Of a stretch of DNA of 64,000 nucleotides, positions 53,957 to 64,000 are shown piece after piece. Position numbers and translations under genes: made by a program. The DNA lies in NCBI GenBank assembly GCA_009103225.1, contig RHPI01001965.1, forward strand, positions 238,754 through 302,753, in the 5' to 3' direction. Every line of letters begins with the position of its first letter. Position 1 is the first letter of the stretch. The DNA comes from Chlorokybus atmophyticus. Its lineage: Eukaryota > Streptophyta > Chlorokybophyceae > Chlorokybales > Chlorokybaceae. The notes beneath the pieces were generated by a model. It saw only the letters and a list, made by a program, of their open reading frames with translations. It was not told the DNA's origin and ran no database searches.

Positions 53957-54521
53957 CGTAACCTCATTAGCTGCTAGTCCTCGCTGTGTTGTTTGTATCT
54001 TCAACACTAAGTTGCTGGGGCAAGTCATCAGCTGATGACTGCGGTATTCATGTTGACTTGGTGCTTTACTTACTGCGATGGATTGGTTGTGCGCACTTAC
54101 GACCCAGGGTTCCATTGTATGTGGCCGCGTATCAAGCTTTGAAAACGCGCACACCGCTTCTGTCCTTCCTGATGACATGCTCAACCCGTAGTACTGTTTG
54201 GCGTGCACGCACGTCTGATGCTGTCATAAGCTACGCTGTGAACATTACCGTAGTGGTGATGATGTGGGAAACCCATGTACAGTGTACAGTTGATGCCGCG
54301 CACGCACGCTGAGTTGAGCAGCAGACTCGACACCGTCGACCCGCAAGACTCGGGTAACCTATGTGACGGCTTGGCTTGGCGATAACCACTGGCACACTTC
54401 ATTGTTGATACTACAGCCAACACTAACTACTGGACTTGAGCTGAGCACTTCATGGCTCCTTTACCCCAAGTAGGCCTATAGCAAGTGCGTTGATTGCGCA
54501 TATGCTTGTGAGACCAAGCGC
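53957..54521. other. Intergenic between SMU1 and the OXLD1-like gene
   Basis: 565 bp holding the SMU1 3' UTR and upstream sequence of the next gene. No other feature. Confidence 0.55.
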
Positions 54522-54827
54522 ATGCATATGTGGAGGAGGGGTGCGGCGGCGGCGGCGGTGGCGGCGCGAGTGAGGCCGATGTCGTCGTCGCTGCAGAGCA
54601 CCGCCCTGGCCTCCCTGCCGGAACCGCCTGTTGAGCCCGGCCCCGAGGACTGCTGCCAGTCCGGCTGCGTGCGGTGCGTGTGGGACATCTACTACGACAA
54701 ACTCGCCGACTGGGAGGAGGCCAGGGACGCCGCCGTCGCTGCAGCCAAGAATGCCGCAATGAAGGCCAACGACAAGGAGGCGGGAGAGGCGGAAGACGCC
54801 GCACGGCCTGGCAAACAAGCGCCCTGA
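54522..54827 (+). CDS. OXLD1: Oxidoreductase-like domain protein (OXLD1-like), mitochondrial
   Basis: An uninterrupted 101-residue ORF. The N-terminus (MHMWRRGAAAAAVAARVRPM) is Arg/Ala-rich without acidic residues, as in mitochondrial targeting peptides. Residues ~33-62 hold the domain signature: Pro-rich lead (EPPVEPGPEDCC), CCxSGCxxCVWD (Cys 44, 45, 49, 52) and IYYDKL. The Oxidored-like family has these conserved cysteines; its biochemical role is unsettled, despite the name. The C-terminus is a charged Ala/Lys/Glu helix. No intron is needed. A later Met (residue 20) is a possible alternative start. Confidence 0.85.
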   Translation: MHMWRRGAAAAAVAARVRPMSSSLQSTALASLPEPPVEPGPEDCCQSGCVRCVWDIYYDKLADWEEARDAAVAAAKNAAMKANDKEAGEAEDAARPGKQAP

Positions 54828-55264
54828 CTGCTGTGTGGCATGATGGTGCAGTCACAGCTGGCTGGTAGCCCTGCGCCCTGTTTGATCTCAAGCTGGTGCG
54901 GATTGGCTGCCAGCTGCATGCATGCATCAGCGTCGAGCTCCTGCCCAACAGACAAGCAAGAGAGACAAGGTGCCATCTTGAGTCTGTGTCAGAAGCTTTA
55001 CCGCGTTATCACGGTGGTCGTCATCGTTGCAACCTCCTCCTACTTCTTGCTGCTTTCTTCTTCTTCTTCTTCTTCTTCTTCTTCTTCTTCAGCTTGCCCT
55101 GGCTCTTGCCAACAGTGCGTGTTTTGATGTTTTGCTGTGCAGCAGGCATGTTTCAGGGATTGACCAGCAACCATAAGCTCGTCCACTGTGAAGGCGTGCG
55201 AAGCCATACAAAGGATCACATCTTGTTCTCTGACCATCATCAATTTGTCATCACCGTGTGCGTC
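54828..55264. other. Intergenic with a CTT trinucleotide run
   Basis: A (CTT)n microsatellite lies at about 55054-55090. No gene. Confidence 0.65.
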
Positions 55265-55705
55265 CTGCCCCCTCCCACGTGAGTGCATGAGCCAACACCA
55301 CTGAACCACTGGAGGTGGAGCGCGCTTGACACAAGCAGGTGATGTGCGTGTGCCTGCATGCGCGTGGATGGCGTGTCCACGTATGCCCGCAGGGAGGGCT
55401 GGCTGCTGATCCCCAAGCCAAGGAACAGGTGCTGCTACCGACCAAATGGAGCCAAGGCGGATGCCCTTGTCGATTTGATCACATCTCCTTCAGGTCCTGT
55501 ATCAGTCTGAAGCTGGACCGCCAGTGAAGTGGGACTCTCGTCCCTCAATCCTCCAGTGAGCACGTCACGCATGATTACGCGGACTCGTAGAGAGTGGTTT
55601 TGTTGATCAGGCTGTGCAGCAGCTACATCAACATTCCTGACTGCGCCAGTTGGTTCAAAGCAGTTAGGGCATTTTGTTTTGTTCGCTTACGAGCTGAGTG
55701 TCAGC
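55265..55705. repeat. ~440-bp segment duplicated at 61394-61832
   Basis: Begins CCTGCCCCCTCCCACGTGAG and ends GCTGAGTGTCAGC; the copy at 61394 appears identical by eye and ends at an N. No coding function is evident. Confidence 0.9.
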
Positions 55706-56136
55706 ATGTTTCCCACTTTTCATCAGAGCTTATAGCGACCTACCTAAGTCCTGGAGGTCTTGCGGCACAGGCACTCATTGTCAACAACCAAGCACAAATG
55801 AGTACAGCAAGAGAATTCAGCGATTTACACAACCTCATCACGTCACCTCCGCAATGCTACATCTGACACAGGCCCGCCGTGCACCTTTTGTACAGTGATG
55901 GGTTTTTCGCAGACATGTGTACCGAAGTACTAGTCGAACACTCTTTCAGCGCACACATGTTGGTCTGCAACGAAGAAATCTGCTGACAAACGTCCATGTT
56001 GTGTTGAAGGATCACGCGTATTATATCTGCTAGCATGGCCCAGCCGCAACGACCATGCTTACATACCATGCATGATATGAGCTAGATGCTCGACCGCACT
56101 GCACGCAATAGCAATTTACCAAAGCAAAGATTAAGT
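55706..56136. other. Intergenic, nothing recognised
   Basis: 430 bp before the Trm5 stop codon; presumably its 3' UTR. Confidence 0.5.
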
Positions 56137-59100
56137 TCAGATTTGCGTCCTTGCTTTCTTTGTGCGTGTCTCTACCCTAGCAGCAGGTGCGCTACCATCG
56201 CCGTGAATTGCAGCCTCATCGGTTGTCCCAAATGCCACAGCTTCAGACAGTTGGAAACTGATGCACAGCATCAGCTGCAAAGAACAGACCAGTCAGGCTA
56301 TCGAGTAACAAGGGTATGTATGTGTAACGGGTAATCATAACGCCTCGTCCTGCAATGTCGTACCTTGTTGGGTGCAACATCACGCACTTCAACAACAGTT
56401 GGGCTGTCAATGCGTCCGCCCAAGCGTTGCTCCATTCTCTGCGCCAGGTGGCTGTCAAGTCCTACGCTGCACGCATGCACATACTCGTGCGGGCACACGC
56501 ACATGAACAAGCTTTTCAAAGTTGCAACCCACCTGGATGACGTCAGCCTCGGACTCAACTGCCTTCATGAAACAGTAGCAGTGTATATGCGGCAGCCGTC
56601 CTTGCCACAGCGCACGGGAAAACGCTCCCTTGAACACATCTGCAGCAGGGAGTTCATACATGCGCATGCACACGCAAAGACTGAGCAAGACTCCGACAAC
56701 AGCCATGATGCATACACAACACGACGCACCTAGGAAGTCGATTGCAGATGCTGGGAGGTTCATCACAACATGCTGAAACTCCACGGGACCACTGGGGGTG
56801 GTATCGGTGGCCTCAGATGAGGCATCAGCCCCGTTGGCTTGCGGTGACTGCAGCAGGTGGCGCACAAACGCCCTGGCGTCCATGTTGAAGGCGTGGACAC
56901 GGGTGGCCACCTGCAATGTAACAAATTACATGTTAGCGTGTCTCTCAACTCTGCGCATTGCATTGCTACTCACGCGGTTGCGCGTGGCGTTGATGCGCAG
57001 GTAGTGGACGCTGGCGGGGTTCAGGTCGTTGGCATACACGGTGCATCCCTGCTGTGCGGCTGGTATGGCAAACGGTCCAATGCCGGCAAACATGTCACCT
57101 AGTGGAAGAGAACCTTTTCAGCCAGCCTGCACTACGCTTTGGGAGGAGGCCATCTACCCAACGACTAACGGCGTACTTACACACGACATCATCCTTCTGG
57201 AACTGCGACACCAAGCGCTTGTGTTCATACTCCAAACGCGAGTTCCAGTACACCTGACACAACGTTGAGCGCAACTTGCGCGGCAGCGCTGAGACACTGT
57301 ACTTGTGCTTTCCAACAAAGCACGGCACAATGTTCCGCAAGCTGAGGAGAACAGGGCAGGTAAACACTCTCGACAATGACAGTGTACCTCTCCATAGTCA
57401 AGTTTGAAGACCGCACCATGCTGCTTCTGCGAGAGCAATGACAACACACATATTGTGGGTGGCATGTCACGCATGCCCTTGCATGGCACAATCCACTGTG
57501 CCAGAGACTAACCACTTCTGTTTGCAGACTGGGCTCACCGGCCAGAACCTCAAACTGAGGTACTCGATATTCATTGGTGATTGTTCCAACCTGTGCACAA
57601 GTATCACAATCAGATAACCAGCAGTCCCCGCACACGCATAGCAACGTACTGTCATACTGCCTAACCAGCCAAGGCCAATGGTACCTTGTTGACGATGGTT
57701 CTCAGCCTTGGAGCATTCTTCTGCAAAGGATCAACGTTGCTTGCATGAGTGGGCTGGCGTAATGATGTTGCGCGCACGTTGTCGCAATACAAGCCAGAGC
57801 AACCTACCTACCTCCAAGATGACATCTGCAATCAGCTGCTTGTGTGGTAGGAGCTCGTCACGCAAGTTTAAGTGCGCAATGTGCCCTGCAGTGATTGCCA
57901 AATGTCCGCTCATCCGCGCACACAACCAACCACATGGCATAAGGTGCTTCGGACAAGGTGTAAACAGAGCCCACTCACCAACTGTCTCAAACGAGGATGG
58001 CACTTCCAAGCCCGCTGGAAGAAGGGCCTTTAGCACCTGATCTGCAGCACGCACCAAGCGATCACCACCAACATGTCCATAACAGCAGGTTGGCAACATT
58101 CACACTCATCAGGACTGCACTGAACACCTGCGCTAAAATAGGAATAATCCAGCTGAACGGTGTATCGGGCGGGGCGCACGCCCTCTTCAACCAGCCGATC
58201 TCGCAGCTCAAATGGCAAGTCATCAAAGCCTGAAACATCCAATATCTTGTTGAAGATCACAGAATGCCAAAAAAGCAAGCCGCCATGACGGTAGCTACTG
58301 TGCGGTCACTCACTGTCATCGATCAGGTCTTCTCGTAGCAGGATGAGGCGCTCTGTATCGTTGTCCGCTGCGTGCATGACAGTGCGCACGCGTGGCCTGT
58401 CAAACGTGTACCTGTTCACATGCGTCACAGTCATCAGCGAGCATGTCATGAGTGATAATCAACAATCAGGAGAACGGTAGCAGACCGCAGCTATCTTGTG
58501 GCTTCAGCAGTATGACTCGTTTTTGTTGCAAATCCAAATCTCACTCAATGCTAAATGCAATTATAGATCACAACGTGGAAGCATGATCAGCAGCTAATGC
58601 TTAAGAGCGGCTACTAGCTCGCGGCTGTCACTCTTGGTTAACCTTTTTTACGCAGCCAAACCGCGCAACAATGTGCATTGCGTTTCGACCCGTAAACACG
58701 CGCCCCTGCATGCACAGCTCAACTGACATTCGAAGACCAGTATGCCAGAACCACCATTTGTTGCTGATTGTTCAACAGACGCTGTGTGGTTAAGCTCAAA
58801 TGCGCCTCAGCATGTGAAACGTAATACATTTGCTTTTCGCGTTCACCACTGACCCCCTGAGCAGCTTCACGTATTCCTGAGTGCGTCGGGCGGGCACCCG
58901 GGCGGCCAGCAGCTCCAGCGTCTGCTTGAACCGCTCCTTGTCAACACCAGGAACTGTAGGAGGTGCAGAGATTGTCTCTGCACCTCCAACTCCTCCTGCT
59001 TCCATGGTCAGCAGCGCCCGCCTGCACCAAGGACTACCAATCGTCCTGCGGCATGGCGGCGGTCGAGACGGCAGGCGGGCAAATGATTTCGAGGAGGAGA

Positions 59101-59155
59101 AGCAGGCTGCCCTGAGAACCGACAGAGCGCGGGAGGGTGCTGCTCCTGCATGCAT
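56137..59155 (-). CDS. TRM5: tRNA (guanine37-N1)-methyltransferase Trm5
   Basis: Fourteen minus-strand exons give about 505 residues: 59155-58854, 58411-58314, 58229-58128, 58041-57979, 57885-57812, 57720-57685, 57590-57513, 57426-57388, 57253-57181, 57098-56974, 56910-56730, 56639-56529, 56461-56364, 56274-56137. Trm5 transfers a methyl from S-adenosylmethionine to N1 of G37, guarding reading frame. Hallmarks: '[20 protein letters not shown]', '[15 protein letters not shown]', SAM motif DMFAGIGPF (290-298), YANDLNP (310-316), [12 protein letters not shown] (NLP at 381-383) and the tail 'VRDVAPNK … LMLCISFQ'. The first ~50 residues are Ser/Arg-rich with no acidic residue, suggesting mitochondrial or plastid targeting. 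The junction between exons 12 and 13 is the least certain: the frame needs a weak donor GTTGCA rather than the nearby GTGGGT. Confidence 0.92.
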
Positions 59156-61393
59156 GCGGGGGCGGCGGCGGCGGTGTTGCTGTCAATGACGAGCACTCTG
59201 CTTGCTGCTGGTTGTGTGCTTATCTGAAGGGTTGTGCCGCATTGAGGGTCCTGTACATACGCATAACACTGTAGGTCCCATGCAGATGGCAATATCATTG
59301 CTTGCCCCAACCTCAGCTGATGTAAAATTGAGGCTTGCACAATCACTTTAATTATGTTATGAGGCGCTACACTTTACCGACTTGAGCAATAGCTGATAAT
59401 AGTTCAAGCTCAACACAACGAGTGTTACCTTATTGCAATATGCAATTCAATAATGCTCAATTCACATTAAACTTTTTCTACACAAACTCGAAGTATGTTT
59501 TTATATGCTATTATTCAAGTCATATTTGTTGCTTCAATCGCGTAATATTATAATTATTATTATTATAATTATTTTGTTTTTGGCAAAATGAGCATAAAAT
59601 AAAGATATTGCGTATACGTCAGTTGTTAATTGTAGACATGGGTTTATAATTGCACTGGACTTAACCGGTTGCATATATTCAATGCGCATGCAAGTTTTTA
59701 CTTTAACCGTATATGTAGCTGTGCGTACAATTGTAATATCGTATGGATATACCTGCAACCGTTGCAGATACATTACACGGTGTGCAGTCATCGCACGCTT
59801 ATTCTCAAGCATCCATATGGTCGATCAATTCAGTCGAAAACGTCAATCCATGCTTGCCCAAACGAGCCAAGATGGCGGCTTCACGCTGCACCTGCACATT
59901 CACGCAAAACGATTTGCTTGTACCTGTCGTGCTATCATGGCATCATTATTTGCAGAAGCTTTTCATGCTTTGCTAAATGGTGCACATGTGTTCACGGTTA
60001 TGGGTCAAGATGGAGGCGTGTTGCTGCTTTAAGATCATCCGGCCGTATGTCAGTTTTCAAAACATACATACCGATAGCTGATACCACCTGTACTTGCGTG
60101 CCAGCTGTGAGTTTGGACAACGCACACCGCTCCATAAACGCAAGGCTTGCTCGATCGCGCCACAACTTGAAACGCATATCGCTGCATGCCTAAACGCACA
60201 GATACGATCTCATGATCGCATGCAAACTTGCGGCACGTAGATGGAAGAGTGGCCTTGTAACTATACTTTTACAGTAATTAATACTACTGTAACGATCATT
60301 GTTTTGAAACCATTCATGTTAAGCAAACCTGCAACAATGTCATTGCATTATTCAAATATAAAACGCGTCGAGGAGGAAGCTGCTACATGCACTTACCCCG
60401 ATGCATACATGTTGAAGTGTCGTGCTGTATTTGAAGCGGTCATTGGGAGGCAGCTCAGGTTGCACAGGACGTAAAAGGTTGGGCGTGAAGCTTGGCTTCA
60501 GTTACAATAACAGCTGAGGGGGCTTGATGTCCATTGCGCTGCTGCTTGCTGGTTGCTGGAGCACGCGTGCTTCAGTAAGCCTTGCGGGCGCGCCCTCTCC
60601 CCATGAAACTCAAATACGTCTTTTAGCCTGTTGTGATTACAGGCATGGCACCCTTCACCCCAAACCCTCCAGTCGACGCCCTTATTATCATTATTACGTT
60701 TGGAAACAAGATAAGGTGTTAATTCTTTATGCAACCTTGTGTTTTTTTTTATGGGCACAAGTGTTCAACAACTGTATCTGCGCAACACATCCAAACTGTT
60801 CATTGTGCACTTTTGTGTGAGTATTTTGTCGAAGGCAACAGAGGTGTTTAACGTCTTTGCCCAATGCAAACAGACTTGCATTGTACCGTACAAACCAACA
60901 TACGCGATTTAATGTATATATTGTCATGGCTTTATGTTGCATAAAGGTGTTACTATTTTGCATGAAGTCACATGTCATTCAGATCTTTGCATTTGTTCAA
61001 CCGTTGGCACAATGTGGCATGCATAATCAACAACTGCCTGCTGCTTAAACCTATTTCTTTTGTCAATGAGACGCCTGCACATGCCATCACTTATTGTGTC
61101 GCCGAGCATACCAAATGATTGTTAGGCCATGTGAGCAAATGCGCTCAGATGTTGTTTCTCGCACAACTCATGTATATACAAGCCCCCCGTAAAGGGCCGA
61201 TATAACATCAATTGTCGTGTCTATTGATACGTTCTGTAATCATTGTATGGTACATAAAATATATACACTAGTAAAAAAACAGTGCTTAAGTATTAATTAC
61301 AAGTACAGTACTATTCGAGATGCGCGTTTATGGTACGAGGCTATACTCCTAATTATTACGCGACATAAAAGACCGCGAATTGTCCCCCCCCCT
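59156..61393. other. AT-rich non-coding stretch
   Basis: No gene recognised. It includes an ATT/ATA run at about 59546-59572. Short frames around 59669-60193 have no domain. Confidence 0.55.
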
Positions 61394-61833
61394 GCCCCCT
61401 CCCACGTGAGTGCATGAGCCAACACCACTGAACCACTGGAGGTGGAGCGCGCTTGACACAAGCAGGTGATGTGCGTGTGCCTGCATGCGCGTGGATGGCG
61501 TGTCCACGTATGCCCGCAGGGAGGGCTGGCTGCTGATCCCCAAGCCAAGGAACAGGTGCTGCTACCGACCAAATGGAGCCAAGGCGGATGCCCTTGTCGA
61601 TTTGATCACATCTCCTTCAGGTCCTGTATCAGTCTGAAGCTGGACCGCCAGTGAAGTGGGACTCTCGTCCCTCAATCCTCCAGTGAGCACGTCACGCATG
61701 ATTACGCGGACTCGTAGAGAGTGGTTTTGTTGATCAGGCTGTGCAGCAGCTACATCAACATTCCTGACTGCGCCAGTTGGTTCAAAGCAGTTAGGGCATT
61801 TTGTTTTGTTCGCTTACGAGCTGAGTGTCAGCN
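61394..61833. repeat. Second copy of the ~440-bp segment, ending at a gap
   Basis: Matches 55265-55705 and stops exactly at the N at 61833. It is preceded by a C run (GTCCCCCCCCCTG). The match ending at a gap points to a duplicated contig end. Confidence 0.88.
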
Positions 61834-62100
61834 TTGTGCCCTACAACATGTACTATGCATGCATTAAATATAACTTACAATCTCATGTAAGATGCTTTAC
61901 GCATAAATAACGGATCGGCAAATGCTTACTAATAGTATGCATTTGTGAACAATATATGTGCATTGATGTTGCATGCGTGTGCCACACAGCACTTCACATA
62001 TCATATACACATCATGCCCTAGTGGTCGCACTGAGGCCAGCCCATCATGATGCCAGTGGTCAGCCAGGTTAGGTAACGTTGTACGAGTCAACGCCTGGTT
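61834..62100. other. Non-coding, nothing recognised
   Basis: Sequence after the gap with no gene signal. Confidence 0.4.
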
Positions 62101-63053
62101 ACCCTATGCCAAGGCATATGTTTGTGCATGTGACTGTGCATGGGGTGTGATGTATGCTAGGTAAATAGGCGCGTGAGTGGTCGGCCCTACTACTGGCACC
62201 GGGTGCCAGCCTTGGGGCAACTTGCACGTATCGTGGTTGATAAGTAAGTATGGTGCGCCCGCCCTGTTGATCATGCATGCAGTGGAAGACGGCGACGACA
62301 TTGAAGTACATAGGGAGCAGTGGAGTTTGCGTGTGTGACGGAGCATGAAAGACACAGCAGCGGCACTGCATCAGGGCGTGCGGCGTGCTGTGCGCATGCG
62401 TGCTGCGTGTAAATAGGCGCAAACCCAAACAACGCAGTCGCAGCAAGGTGTATAACGCAGTGGGCGATGGCGGCGGTAATGTGGGCGGAGGAGGAGGGGG
62501 AGTGCTGCTGACTCGCCGAAGATTGGGCCGCTCATCAACGGCTGTTATGGTAATGGACATTGCTACATGCATAGAATTGCAATTACGGGCAAAGCATCAG
62601 AGCAGGCCGCAAGCCAAACAATGACACGGGAAAGAGCAACTAAGCTTAGCTAATCATACGGACAGCAACCAAGCTTAGCTAAGTGCGCTAGCTATGTGCT
62701 TGTGAGCGGAGGGGTGGGGCGAGAAGCAGCAAGGCACTGCCATTGGCAAGGCAAGGGAAGCGAGGGAAAACAAGGTCAAGGTGGCGAGGCATACAGACCT
62801 GTGCATACATGGCTGGAGGTCAGGCCAGTAGATTGTATCGTAGGCAAGGTCAGCAGCAACAGCAGCAAGGCAGAGTGAAGTGCGCAAGTTGGTGATGCTG
62901 TGTTGTGGTGTGCAATGCCAACAATGCAGCAGCGATGCTAGCGGGGCGTAGGGTTGTAGAGTTCTCTGTAGGGCTTGTAAGACCTTGCGTAGGTTGTGTG
63001 GTGCAAAGAGCTGCAAGGAATTCTTCAAATAGCCCTTGAATGCTAGTATCCAT
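62101..63053 (-). other. Possible split gene on the minus strand, unassigned
   Basis: From ATG 63053 a peptide MDTSIQGLFEEFLAALC is followed in another frame by 'SITNLRTSLCLAAVAADLAY' and 'DTIYWPDLQPCMHR' (about 62890-62800). After a plausible acceptor near 62547, a Pro-rich 'ERPNLRRVSSTPPPPPPTLP' follows. These may be exons of one gene, but no family match is clear and phases were not resolved. Confidence 0.25.
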
Positions 63054-63753
63054 GTCTCATGCAGTAATTAGTGGTTTGCAAGCATATCAATTGCAAGCAC
63101 AACAGTTAGCAACTCATCTGAAAAGTGGGCAAGACAGTCAGGTGTAGCAACTGACGTCTATGACTATGGCTAACAGGATATGACAATTACATTGCATTAT
63201 CAATGTCAGATTGCATATCCTTTACGTATCATATGACAAAAGTGTCACACCCTGTTTTATTAATAGTTATGTGGTGACGTCATATGACATAGACATAAAT
63301 GACAGTTATTGAACTTTCAGTGGTGACATCGTTTGGACAGTCGATCGATAGTGACCTTGCGTAATGACTTTCAATGATTGGTAAGTATCTATCGCAAATA
63401 GTCTTTTACAGCTGCACAATGGTTGACAAGCTTGCCGTCATGCTCGCAGTCAATACATTGTGTAGGTACCATAATAACACACACATATATATATACACGC
63501 AAGGCTTAACATCATTACATGATGGTTTCAAAATACATACGCACCTGCCACTACTACCACGAGCACTACTAAATTTTGTGTTCTTAGTGGAAGAGCACGA
63601 ATTAAGCTTAGCTAGTAGACTACCTATTATAGTATCTAGCAACAAGCACATTCACCGTAACATGTAAACGCCCAAGCCACGGCCGCCTTTGCGCAACCTG
63701 CAAAGCAACAGCACCACCTCAACTTGTGTACAGAGATAGTCACATACAATACG

Positions 63754-63794
<41 letters not shown>

Positions 63795-64000
63795 CAAGTA
63801 TGCACACATGGGCGCGCATTCGCATGCAACAATACATATGCAAGCGCAACAATTCTCAAGCGTTCTGCGCACACGCACACACACCTTGGCTCCCTCTTGT
63901 TGCAGGCAGGCGGGAACAAGACGACCACGCCCAGGACCAGGCGAGCCGGGCGAGAGCGTGGCCGAGGCGGCTGAGGCCTAGCAGGCGCTGCGCCCGCCCC
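63054..64000. other. Non-coding with a GT repeat; possible exon at the edge
   Basis: A (GT)n microsatellite lies at about 63761-63792. Close to the right edge an acceptor-like CTTGTTGCAG (63896-63905) precedes a GC-rich open frame reaching a TAG at 63979-63981, which could be a terminal exon of a plus-strand gene. No other gene is seen. Confidence 0.4.

Noticed and set aside
63652-63884. His/Thr-repeat ORFs
   Set aside because: Products of the GT microsatellite.

Overview
This window looks like nuclear DNA of a eukaryote, probably a unicellular alga. The protein genes in the right part are split by short GT-AG introns and are GC-rich, and they encode conserved eukaryotic proteins. The surrounding DNA is AT-richer and crowded with decayed retrotransposons. 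Initiator-tRNA-half priming sites in Ty1/copia elements (known from Drosophila copia), DIRS-type tyrosine-recombinase elements and W-box-like LTRs fit a green-lineage alga, but the sequence alone does not settle the taxon. The assembly has gaps (5638, 33894, 39692-39915, 61833), several of them next to C homopolymers.

Region 1, about 1-24.7 kb, is nested mobile DNA. A minus-strand Ty1/copia element (1-5157) carries gag and pol genes broken by frameshifts and a stop. It is interrupted at 207-1662 by a unit (unit A) with an unknown acidic protein, and a second copy of unit A lies at 5158-6673. A solo copia LTR follows (6715-7083). A gag-only copia derivative (9763-15512) has its 5' LTR split by a 3.47 kb element encoding an intact 883-residue Gag-protease (9851-13323). 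A foldback structure with tRNA-like Pol III boxes occupies 17.0-18.8 kb and shares its terminal module with unit A. A DIRS-like element with damaged RNase H and recombinase lies at about 18.8-21.8 kb on the minus strand. A further copia relic sits at 24.15-24.44 kb.

Region 2, about 24.7-41.7 kb, holds hairpin-forming repeats, a decayed reading frame (26.2-27.45 and 34.4-35.2 kb) apparently split by a 6.9 kb LINE (27456-34372, 13-bp target duplication), a second DIRS fragment (37.8-38.5 kb), an N gap and AT-rich DNA with short tandem repeats.

Region 3, 41.8-59.2 kb, is the host gene island. It contains a gankyrin/PSMD10-like ankyrin protein (+), a CCX/NCLX-type cation/Ca2+ exchanger (-), a TMEM50-family membrane protein (-), the spliceosome factor SMU1 (+), an oxidoreductase-like domain (OXLD1) protein (+) and Trm5 tRNA(m1G37) methyltransferase (-). 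TMEM50 and SMU1 are head to head with 215 bp between start codons. I reconstructed exon-intron structures by following phase and splice sites, and all six give continuous frames. The genes are ordinary housekeeping functions (proteasome assembly, ion transport, splicing, tRNA modification) without an operon-like relationship.

Region 4, 59.2-64 kb, is mostly non-coding. It includes a ~440-bp duplicate of 55265-55705 ending at a one-base gap, which suggests an assembly artefact.
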